Shown: positions 1-5,484 of the stretch, in pieces
How the letters are laid out: the number at the start of each line of letters is the position of its first letter
Position numbering within the stretch: the first letter of the stretch is position 1
Origin: Micavibrio sp.
GTDB taxonomy: Bacteria > Pseudomonadota > Alphaproteobacteria > Micavibrionales > Micavibrionaceae
NCBI GenBank assembly: GCA_027051315.1
Contig: JALTZE010000089.1
Coordinates: forward strand, 1-18,887
Direction: 5' to 3'
DNA: 18,887 nt
The notes under the pieces: model-generated
Seen by the model: only the letters and a program-made list of their open reading frames with translations
Database searches by the model: none
Told to the model about the DNA's origin: nothing
Made by a program: the position numbers and the translations under genes

Positions 1-94
1 TGATAAAGAGCCAAATAATTACAAAAAAAGTAAAAATATAAGAACTCCAGATATATAATCCATAACCATTCATGTTCCAAAATTCGCTATCCAT
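1..94 (-). CDS. ccmD: CcmD, haem exporter small membrane protein (partial)
   Basis: The first 31 codons of a small protein read leftward from an ATG at 94-92 and run off the window edge. The start reads MDSEFWNMNGYGLYIWSSYI and is followed by a hydrophobic stretch, the pattern of CcmD: a short N-terminus with N-G-Y-x-x-Y-I-W, then one transmembrane helix. In the cytochrome c maturation system I, CcmD helps release holo-CcmE from the CcmABC complex at the inner membrane. The start codon overlaps the last 8 bases of ccmC, so translation is probably coupled, and it is in the usual ccmABCD order. The C-terminal part is not visible. The identification rests on position and the N-terminal pattern, since the family is small and poorly conserved. 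Confidence 0.85.
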   Translation of the reverse strand, partial: MDSEFWNMNGYGLYIWSSYIFTFFVIIWLFI

Positions 95-815
95 TTTGTG
101 TTTGCATCCTTTTTACCATTATTTTTCTTCTTGTTATCTCATTTTGTATTCTTATAAGAACCAAAATCGCAAAAATAGAAGTAAATGCAATTGCCATTAT
201 TAGTAAAGGAATAAGAAAATCGGTGCTAATAGCAGGATTCATTATTCTTTCCATACTAGTAATGCTTGCTGGCTGATGTAATGTATTCCACCATTGTACT
301 GAATATTTTATTATCGGAAGATTTACAGAGCCAATTATAGAAAGCCAAGCACATGCTGTTGTTCCGTTATCATCATCATCAAAGGCATTTTTTAAAGCTA
401 TAATTCCCAAATAAAGGAAAAACAAAATCAACATTGAAGTAAGTCTTGCGTCCCATACCCACCATGTACCCCACATTTTTGCTCCCCATAGAGAACCTGT
501 AACAAGACATATCGCGGTGAAGGAAGCCCCAACTGTACAGGCAGCCCTGATATATAATCCCGCCAAGGTATGTTTCCATATAAGAAAAATAAAAGCTGAT
601 ACAGCCAAGGAAGCATAGCACATAGTTGATATCCAAGCTGCAGGAACATGGACATACATAATTCTTACCGTTTCTGATTGTAAATTATCTGGAGGTGATA
701 AAAATAATGCCATATACAAGCCCCAAGGAAGTGATATAGCAGCAAGAGTCGTGAATATCATAATTGATACACTATTTATTTTTTGATATTTTTTTGGATT
801 TGCGTATCCAAACAT
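87..815 (-). CDS. ccmC: CcmC, haem transfer protein of cytochrome c maturation
   Basis: This 242-residue integral membrane protein has the family's usual length and about six hydrophobic helices. It carries the tryptophan-rich haem-handling signature of the CcmC/CcmF family at about residues 111-123 (W-G-x-x-W-x-W-D, here WGTWWVWD). Histidines lie in the flanking periplasmic loops: VHVPAAW near residue 56 and the NTLHQPAS segment near residue 179. CcmC binds haem at the outer face of the inner membrane and attaches it to the chaperone CcmE. The gene follows ccmB after 29 bp and overlaps the start of ccmD. A tract of four Asp near residue 146 lies in a loop and is probably neutral. Confidence 0.95.
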   Translation of the reverse strand: MFGYANPKKYQKINSVSIMIFTTLAAISLPWGLYMALFLSPPDNLQSETVRIMYVHVPAAWISTMCYASLAVSAFIFLIWKHTLAGLYIRAACTVGASFTAICLVTGSLWGAKMWGTWWVWDARLTSMLILFFLYLGIIALKNAFDDDDNGTTACAWLSIIGSVNLPIIKYSVQWWNTLHQPASITSMERIMNPAISTDFLIPLLIMAIAFTSIFAILVLIRIQNEITRRKIMVKRMQTQNG

Positions 816-844
816 GAATATTTCCTTACTATATTACTGTCTTC

Positions 845-1516
845 CTATCTTACCTGCCATTTTATTATTGCTGCACAAATTATTGGAACAACAGGCAAAG
901 CGATAGAGGTTAACGAACATAAAAATAATATCGGTGCTATAGAATTACCAATTCCTCCAATTATGGCAAGGTCTATTGCACCTGCTGCAAAGATTAATAC
1001 AGGGATAAATAGAGGGAATGATAAAAGAGCAAGTAAAACAGAGCCTTTTCCGGTATTTATTACCAATGAAGCTATCATAGCACCTATCAAGCTTAGAATT
1101 ATTGTAATTAATAATATTATCAGGCTGGAAAATAATGCAATTTCAAAGCTTAAACCAAGCATAATTGCTAAAAATGGAGTTATAAGGGCTAAAGGCAAGC
1201 CTGTTAATATCCAATGAGCCGTAATTTTTCCTGCCATTATAACAGATATGGGTACAGGGCATAAAATAATTGATTCAAATGAACCATCGGAAATATCTGA
1301 TGAAAAAAGTTTCTCCAAAGCCAATAATGAAGCAAAAAGAGAAGATACAACCAAAATACCCGGTGCAATAAGGGAAAGTGTTCCTGTTTCTGGCCCTATA
1401 CCCAAAGGAAATAATATAACGGCTAAAATATAAAAAACAGGAATCATAACAAATTGCGCTCTATTTCGAAGGTCAGAGCGAAGGTCACGCATTAATATTG
1501 CAAGAAAAGCTCCCAT
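845..1516 (-). CDS. ccmB: CcmB, membrane subunit of the haem exporter complex
   Basis: This 223-residue protein has about six hydrophobic helices and the CcmB length. It begins with the cytoplasmic segment MGAFLAILMRDLRSDLR, which matches the family's conserved charged N-terminus. The stretch around residues 63-95 (LALEKLFSSDISDGSFESI) is the most conserved loop of CcmB, thought to contact the ATPase. With CcmA it forms the ABC complex that acts with CcmC and CcmD in loading CcmE with haem and releasing it. The ATG lies 6 bp after the ccmA stop, so the two are certainly co-transcribed. Confidence 0.95.
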   Translation of the reverse strand: MGAFLAILMRDLRSDLRNRAQFVMIPVFYILAVILFPLGIGPETGTLSLIAPGILVVSSLFASLLALEKLFSSDISDGSFESIILCPVPISVIMAGKITAHWILTGLPLALITPFLAIMLGLSFEIALFSSLIILLITIILSLIGAMIASLVINTGKGSVLLALLSFPLFIPVLIFAAGAIDLAIIGGIGNSIAPILFLCSLTSIALPVVPIICAAIIKWQVR

Positions 1517-1522
1517 TACCTA

Positions 1523-2122
1523 CTACCCTATCTCCAGAAGTTTTTTGTTATCAGGCCATATATCTGGTCTATGCGAAGCTATAATCGCTATACCATTATT
1601 TTTAACATGATTTGTTACTATATCTATGAATCGATTTAGAGAATCATTATCCAAAGCTGTTTCAGGTTCATCAAGAATCCATATTTTTCTTTCAGCAAGT
1701 AAAAGACGGGCAAGTGAGCATCTTTTTATTTGTCCTGATGAAAGATATGATATTTGGCTGTTTGACATTTCATCAAGTCCAAAAGATTTTATGGCTTTAT
1801 CAATATTATCAGCATCACTATCTAGCATTTTTGACCAGAATGTAAGGTTCTCCCTTACTGTTAATTGTTTTTTTAAAGAAGAAGATGTCCCAATATAATG
1901 TATTATATCAAGTGATTGTAAATCATCAGCACAAGAAATTGTTATTTGTCCAGATGATGGTTTTAAAAAACCTGCTATTGTTTTTAATAAGCTTGTCTTT
2001 CCACAGCCATTTTTGCCGACAACCACCAAAATTTCACCTGCATCTACAGTGAAATCTACTTTGCCATATACATATTTCATGCCACGAATACATGAAAGAT
2101 TTTTTCCTGTTATAAAAGACAT
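1523..2122 (-). CDS. ccmA: CcmA, ATPase of the haem exporter complex
   Basis: This is a compact 199-residue ABC ATPase. It has Walker A GKNGCGKTS at residues 36-44, a signature motif in the form L-S-S-G-Q (usually LSGGQ) near residue 128, Walker B with the catalytic E (WILDEPETALD) near residue 150, and a switch His in SHRPD near residue 185. The length and the following ccmB identify it as CcmA, which powers release of holo-CcmE. It heads ccmABCD. The 63 bp between tadE and this gene contain no clear terminator, so readthrough from the Tad genes is possible. A weak promoter-like pair (AGACAA at 2153-2158 and AATATA at 2129-2134, read on the minus strand as TTGTCT/TATATT) would give a nearly leaderless transcript. 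No good Shine-Dalgarno sequence is seen. Confidence 0.95.
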   Translation of the reverse strand: MSFITGKNLSCIRGMKYVYGKVDFTVDAGEILVVVGKNGCGKTSLLKTIAGFLKPSSGQITISCADDLQSLDIIHYIGTSSSLKKQLTVRENLTFWSKMLDSDADNIDKAIKSFGLDEMSNSQISYLSSGQIKRCSLARLLLAERKIWILDEPETALDNDSLNRFIDIVTNHVKNNGIAIIASHRPDIWPDNKKLLEIG

Positions 2123-2185
2123 GAATGAAATATAGATTGATATTTAATAATAAGACAAGAGAAGCTTTTGATATATCCCCGCATA

Positions 2186-2596
2186 TCAGTCATGTATTGG
2201 GCTTACCATAGTTTTTGATATTTGGAAACTCCATTCCCCTGGTAAAAAACCGCTAATAATAGGTTTATAATCAAGTGTTGCTGTTATATCTATAAAATCA
2301 ACACCACCTCTTGTTGTGTTTGTTATTGAAAATGTGGTATCCGCAGGATTTACAAAATAATCTCGCATATTTTGCTCTGCGATAGCTTCAATTTCTTCTG
2401 TTGTTGCTGTGCTGTTTAAGGAAGCATATCTACCCGCAGTTGATACAGCATAATCTACGCTATTTATTGTCCATACTGCGTTTGCTACTTCTACAATACC
2501 AAAAAGCAATATGACAAAACCTATTGATATAAGGGCAAATTCTACTGCTGTTGCCCCATCTTCATTTCTTTTTAAATTTTTGAATGAATACAACAT
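2186..2596 (-). CDS. tadE: TadE-like pseudopilin
   Basis: This 136-residue protein has the TadE layout: a short basic N-terminus, the processing-type motif D-G-A-T-A-V-E-F-A at residues 13-21, one hydrophobic helix to about residue 42, and a polar periplasmic domain. The Glu at residue 19 corresponds to the +5-type Glu of prepilin-like proteins. TadE-family pseudopilins are cleaved by TadV and take part in assembling or anchoring Flp pili made by the TadABC machine. It is the last of three Tad-like genes and starts 13 bp after the preceding gene. Its Shine-Dalgarno sequence (AGGG) lies in a duplicated 13-bp segment. No Tad ATPase, secretin or prepilin is present in this window. Confidence 0.85.
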   Translation of the reverse strand: MLYSFKNLKRNEDGATAVEFALISIGFVILLFGIVEVANAVWTINSVDYAVSTAGRYASLNSTATTEEIEAIAEQNMRDYFVNPADTTFSITNTTRGGVDFIDITATLDYKPIISGFLPGEWSFQISKTMVSPIHD

Positions 2597-2621
2597 TAAT
2601 TTACCCTTATTAATTTACCCT
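2595..2621. repeat. 13-bp tandem duplication at the junction of the two TadE-like genes
   Basis: ATTAATTTACCCT occurs at 2595-2607 and 2609-2621. On the minus strand the upstream copy encodes the last codons and stop of the four-cysteine pseudopilin (R-V-N-stop), while the downstream copy supplies the AGGG ribosome site and reaches the ATG of tadE. Confidence 0.9.
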
Positions 2622-3068
2622 CATTCTTGCACTTGCTCTGGTTGTTGTAGAACCATTTGTAGAGAAAAATACTGGAGATATGGGTGTAAATTCATGTGTA
2701 AGCTCTATTTCCACATAAGTTCTTAGATAGTCGTCTTCACCGCATATTTCGCTATCTCCACATTCTGCTGATATTCCATCAGAGCAAGTACATACTAGCC
2801 TACTTTTAACTACTGATACATTATTTAAACCAAAATCCGATGATTGAACAACATCAATAAGGTCGGTTTCAACATTTTCTGGAAGACCGCCAAGCATTAC
2901 ATATTCAGCTGCTGCCCTTGAAAGATTTTCAAGCTTGTTTTTCTGGGAAATATACATTCCTGTATCATATGTTCCAACCATAAGAACGATAAACAAAGGA
3001 GCAATCAGACCAAATTCTGTTGCCGCTACCCCTTCTGTTTTTTTTAGAAAATTTTTTAAAAATTTCAT
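2610..3068 (-). CDS. Second TadE-like pseudopilin with four cysteines
   Basis: This 152-residue protein shares the TadE pattern: basic N-terminus, G-V-A-A-T-E-F-G at residues 13-20 with the characteristic Glu18, a hydrophobic helix to about residue 33, and then a periplasmic domain. Unlike its neighbour it has a Cys-rich acidic patch with C93, C95, C103 and C109 (C-T-C...C...C-G-E-D-D), probably disulphide-bonded in the periplasm. In Tad operons a TadE paralogue often acts as TadF, and this gene's place between TadG-like and TadE-like genes fits that, but I cannot tell TadE from TadF by sequence alone. It starts 29 bp after the TadG-like gene. Confidence 0.8.
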   Translation of the reverse strand: MKFLKNFLKKTEGVAATEFGLIAPLFIVLMVGTYDTGMYISQKNKLENLSRAAAEYVMLGGLPENVETDLIDVVQSSDFGLNNVSVVKSRLVCTCSDGISAECGDSEICGEDDYLRTYVEIELTHEFTPISPVFFSTNGSTTTRASARMRVN

Positions 3069-3097
3069 TTTCTTTACCCAATTATTAAATTTTACCT

Positions 3098-4861
3098 TTA
3101 TCTGTATAATCTTACTATAGGAGAGCCTATAGGATTTACTCCTGTTCCTTCACAATCATTACCTAATGCAGGATTTCCACTTATATATATTTTTCTTGCA
3201 ATTATCTTTGTACATTCAGAATCTGATACTGAATTACCTCCAAAATAAAGTTTTTGTGATGGGAAATAAGATAATCCTTGAATAGAAATATCACTATCAC
3301 CTAAAAGATTGTTTCTAATATTACCGGTAGTGGGAGCATTTCTGTCCTGGAAAAATACTATACCTTCCATTTCTTCACCTTCTGTAGGGGCTGTAAAATC
3401 TATTTCCCTACTACCTGTAATATCAAGCTGTGCATAATTGTTACCACTTCCTGTTAATACAAATGTTACGCCATCACCATATAATGTGCCTGAACCAGAT
3501 ATATCCAATTTTCCGCCTTCTATTATATATATTCCTGGTTCGAATTCTACATCACTATTGCCAGTTAGTTTAATACCACCACAATAAACACCTGGACTAA
3601 GTACAATATCTGAATTATAGGAAACACCTTGATTCATTTCACTTTCGCTACATTCTGTATGTTCAGGAACTTCTAAATCTTTATAAGGGTCAGAAATCGC
3701 TGAAGCCCCAGTTTTTAATTCAGAATATTCAAAGTTGACATTTCCATATGTACTGTAATCACCAACAATATTAACATTGCCAACATTAATATCCGTATTA
3801 CCTTTGAATTTAATAGCATTCTCACTACTAGAATTTACGGCTATCCCACAATTTTCAGAATCAAGAGTAGAAGAACCACTTAAAGTTACTGCTGTATGTT
3901 CTTCCTCTAGTGCTAAGATACAATATTCTCCTCCCATACCTGTTATTATTGATTTTGCTTTAACGGTTACTCTTGGTGGGTCAGAAAATATAAGTGAAGA
4001 GAAAAATGTATCTACATCTTGGGATAATGTTGCTGTTACCATTATAGAACTTCCTTCACCTCCATATTCACCTTCAAGGTCACTATCATCGTCTTCATAA
4101 TCTCCATCATCGTCATGGTCGTCATCATCGTCATCATCGTCATCATCGTCATCATCGTCTTCATAATCTCCATCGTCCTCATGGTCGTCATCATCGTCTT
4201 CGTAATCCCCATCATCGCCATGGTCATCATCATCGTCTTCGTAATCTCCATCATCGCCATGGTCATCATCATCGTCTTCGTAATCTCCATCATCGCCATG
4301 GTCATCATCATCGTCTTCGTAATCCCCATCATCGCCATGGTCATCATCATCGTCTTCGTAATCCCCATCATCGCCATGGTCGTCATCATCGTCTTCATAA
4401 TCTCCATCATCGCCATGGTCGTCATCATCGTCTTCATAATCTCCATCATCGCCATGGTCGCCATCATCGTCTTCGTAATCTCCATCATCGCCTTGGTCGT
4501 CGTCTTCGGAGTCATCACCTTCATAGCCGTAACTATAGCTATAGTTATAACCATATCCAGAAACTTCCAAAGTAAGGATTCCATCTTTTTCAGGGTTGTA
4601 GCCATTATTTATAGCTTCTCTTACCGCTGCCTCTAACATATATTCATCAGAACCTTTGGATATTTCCCATGCCGCAGCCAATGACGCTGCGTCTATTGCT
4701 GTTTGTAAATCTTTCTTTTTCATTACGAAATAGCTTGCATCTGTACCAAGAGCCACCACACTCATTAAAACAGGCAAAGATATAGCAGCAATTGGCAAAA
4801 TAGCTCCCTCTTTATCCTTAATATATTTCTTAAGACGCCTAGAAAAATTTACATTATGCAT
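3098..4861 (-). CDS. tadG: TadG-like Flp pilus-associated protein with acidic repeats
   Basis: This 587-residue protein starts with the TadG N-terminal domain: K-D-K-E-G-A at residues 15-20, one membrane helix at about 21-41, and the conserved D-L-Q-T-A-I-D-A-A-S-L-A-A-A at 51-64. A Tyr/Gly-rich stretch (102-114) leads into an extremely acidic region, about 116-261. That region holds eight 13-residue units of the form G-D-D-G-D-Y-E-D-D-D-D-D-H from residue 124, a variant unit with 14 consecutive Asp, and a final partial unit. The rest, about 270-587, is Gly/Asn/Ser-rich and beta-helix-like (SPGVYCGGIKLTGNSDVEF, PGIYIIEGGKLDISG), as in other alphaproteobacterial TadG-like surface proteins. The start has a good GGGAG seven bases upstream. 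It probably lies outside the inner membrane, anchored by its N-terminus. The acidic array may bind Ca2+ or other cations; that is inference. Confidence 0.85.
   Translation of the reverse strand: MHNVNFSRRLKKYIKDKEGAILPIAAISLPVLMSVVALGTDASYFVMKKKDLQTAIDAASLAAAWEISKGSDEYMLEAAVREAINNGYNPEKDGILTLEVSGYGYNYSYSYGYEGDDSEDDDQGDDGDYEDDDGDHGDDGDYEDDDDDHGDDGDYEDDDDDHGDDGDYEDDDDDHGDDGDYEDDDDDHGDDGDYEDDDDDHGDDGDYEDDDDDHGDDGDYEDDDDDHEDDGDYEDDDDDDDDDDDDDDHDDDGDYEDDDSDLEGEYGGEGSSIMVTATLSQDVDTFFSSLIFSDPPRVTVKAKSIITGMGGEYCILALEEEHTAVTLSGSSTLDSENCGIAVNSSSENAIKFKGNTDINVGNVNIVGDYSTYGNVNFEYSELKTGASAISDPYKDLEVPEHTECSESEMNQGVSYNSDIVLSPGVYCGGIKLTGNSDVEFEPGIYIIEGGKLDISGSGTLYGDGVTFVLTGSGNNYAQLDITGSREIDFTAPTEGEEMEGIVFFQDRNAPTTGNIRNNLLGDSDISIQGLSYFPSQKLYFGGNSVSDSECTKIIARKIYISGNPALGNDCEGTGVNPIGSPIVRLYR
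4093..4491 (-). repeat. 39-bp coding minisatellite within the TadG-like gene
   Basis: A 39-bp unit recurs in phase. On the plus strand the block ATCGCCATGGTC repeats every 39 bp (about 4213, 4252, 4291, 4330, 4369, 4408, 4447), with a variant at about 4486 that has CCTTGGTC. Each unit encodes 13 residues, so slippage or unequal exchange changes repeat number without a frameshift. Toward 4093-4160 the array degrades into a GTC/ATC triplet run coding for 14 Asp and then one diverged unit. Neighbouring copies differ only at silent or near-silent positions (for example ATCTCC versus ATCCCC), which indicates recent expansion or homogenisation. Confidence 0.95.
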
Positions 4862-4873
4862 TTAACTACTCCC

Positions 4874-4897
4874 AACAACCTATTTAACAACCTATTT
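4874..4897. repeat. Perfect tandem 12-bp repeat upstream of the TadG-like gene
   Basis: AACAACCTATTT occurs twice back to back (4874-4885 and 4886-4897), just upstream of the GGGAG ribosome site of the minus-strand gene. It probably lies in the 5' untranslated region. It could be a simple duplication or a paired binding site; nothing further can be said from the sequence. Confidence 0.9.
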
Positions 4898-4961
4898 CTT
4901 TATAAGAAAATGATAACCCGAATTTAAATAATAACATTTACAGGTAAATAGATTATGAGTT

Positions 4962-4990
4962 TTGCCTTGCTATTTATATGAATTTAAAAT
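4962..4990 (+). promoter_or_regulatory. Possible sigma-70 promoter for an intergenic transcript
   Basis: TTGCCT at 4962-4967 and TAAAAT at 4985-4990 are separated by 17 bases, a sigma-70-like pair on the plus strand. A start near 4997 would make an RNA of about 190 bases ending at the hairpin terminator at 5156-5189. In such AT-rich DNA a match of this quality can occur by chance. Confidence 0.3.
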
Positions 4991-4996
4991 GAATAA

Positions 4997-5190
4997 ATAT
5001 TTAATTTGAAATAATTATTTATTACTAATACTAAATAGCCTTCAATAGGCTATTTACGTTCAAACACCACGTTGCTTTCGTTGCATTGGCAACGACTTGC
5101 CGTCGTAAGCTTCCAATTGTAATTCATGAATGAATGCCAATTGGTATAAAATAAGAAAATCCGCTATCTTGGGGGGATAACGGATTTTTA
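4997..5190 (+). ncRNA. Candidate structured small RNA or leader (unrecognised)
   Basis: No known RNA family is recognised. The segment holds a 9-bp hairpin (TAAATAGCC 5032-5040 with GGCTATTTA 5048-5056), a GC-richer block with overlapping hairpins (5079-5106), an inverted repeat CCAATTG/CAATTGG (5113-5119 and 5138-5144), and a terminal hairpin followed by five T. A promoter-like pair lies upstream at 4962-4990. Together this looks like an independently transcribed small RNA on the plus strand. It could instead be a long acnA leader with an attenuator, or remnants of palindromic repeats. It contains no long reading frame. Confidence 0.4.
5156..5189 (+). terminator. Intrinsic terminator of the intergenic transcript
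   Basis: AAAATCCG-C-TATC (5156-5168) pairs with GATA-A-CGGATTTT (5176-5188) around one C/A mismatch and a G-rich seven-base loop, followed by a run of T on the plus strand. The complementary A run at its 5' side makes it partly bidirectional. It lies between divergent genes, where no annotated coding transcript should end, so it implies a separate short transcript or attenuation. Confidence 0.65.
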
Positions 5191-5237
5191 TGTATTTGTG
5201 TGTATTCAGTAATGTGTATAGATAATGAGGATATAAT

Positions 5238-5265
5238 TTGAATTCCTTTAACCTATATTTATACT
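5238..5265 (+). promoter_or_regulatory. Probable acnA promoter (distal)
   Basis: TTGAAT (5238-5243) and TATACT (5260-5265) are 16 bases apart, a reasonable sigma-70-type match on the plus strand. It would give an acnA leader of about 210 bases. A second TATAAT at 5447-5452 could serve as the -10 of a proximal promoter with a leader of about 25 bases, but no good -35 accompanies it. Confidence 0.4.
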
Positions 5266-5301
5266 ATGAAATATAAATATGACTATAATTAGGGTGAAAT
5301 G

Positions 5302-5322
5302 TGCCTTATTTTTGCCTTATTT
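5302..5322. repeat. Direct repeat TGCCTTATTT spaced by one helical turn
   Basis: TGCCTTATTT at 5302-5311 is repeated at 5313-5322, so the two copies start 11 bases apart on the same DNA face. They lie in the acnA upstream region, after the distal promoter and before the TATAAT at 5447. A related sequence, TGCCTTGCTATTTA, occurs near 4963. This spacing suits a regulator site, but none is recognised. Confidence 0.5.
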
Positions 5323-5471
5323 ACCTTTGGAGAGTAACTTATTGATTATATTAATGAAAATTTGTGAAATTAAAAAATCTTACAAACAAATAATTAGCTC
5401 ATTTATAAAGTATTAATTTCATGATATTATTCTATACCAATCTGATTATAATAAATTCAACATTTGAATAT

Positions 5472-5484
5472 AGGAACAAATAAT
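5472..5484 (+). promoter_or_regulatory. Shine-Dalgarno sequence fixing the acnA start
   Basis: AGGA at 5472-5475 lies nine bases before the ATG at 5485. The frame is open to a TTG at 5464, but that codon would place the AGGA inside the gene, so the ATG at 5485 is preferred. Confidence 0.75.

Larger units (their letters stand above)
4862..5484. other. Gene-free region between tadG and acnA
   Basis: These 623 bp separate the divergent tadG-like and acnA genes and contain no credible reading frame. The left part holds a tandem 12-bp repeat and AT-rich DNA that should include the tadG promoter. The middle (about 5032-5189) contains a series of hairpins ending in a strong intrinsic terminator on the plus strand. 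The right part (about 5230-5484) holds the acnA promoter region and a pair of TGCCTTATTT repeats. Base composition is very AT-rich except for 5062-5112, which is clearly richer in G and C. Confidence 0.85.

Noticed and set aside
783..1217. 144-codon open frame on the plus strand opposite ccmB and the end of ccmC
   Set aside because: It is antisense to well-conserved ccm genes and resembles no known protein.
4093..4517. Regular 39-bp repetition that could be taken for a CRISPR array
   Set aside because: The repeats are contiguous with no unique spacers, stay in the TadG reading frame and encode a 13-residue unit, so this is a coding minisatellite.
4042..4636. Long open frames over the repeat in other frames (a Val/Ile-rich one on the plus strand, a Met/Thr-rich one on the minus strand)
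   Set aside because: A 39-bp unit is a multiple of three and lacks stops in several frames, so all frames stay open. The TadG frame has the flanking conserved domains and ribosome site; the others do not.
4997..5190. Assignment of the intergenic structured region to 6S RNA or a known riboswitch
   Set aside because: The hairpins are sequential rather than one long bulged rod, and no known aptamer core is recognised.
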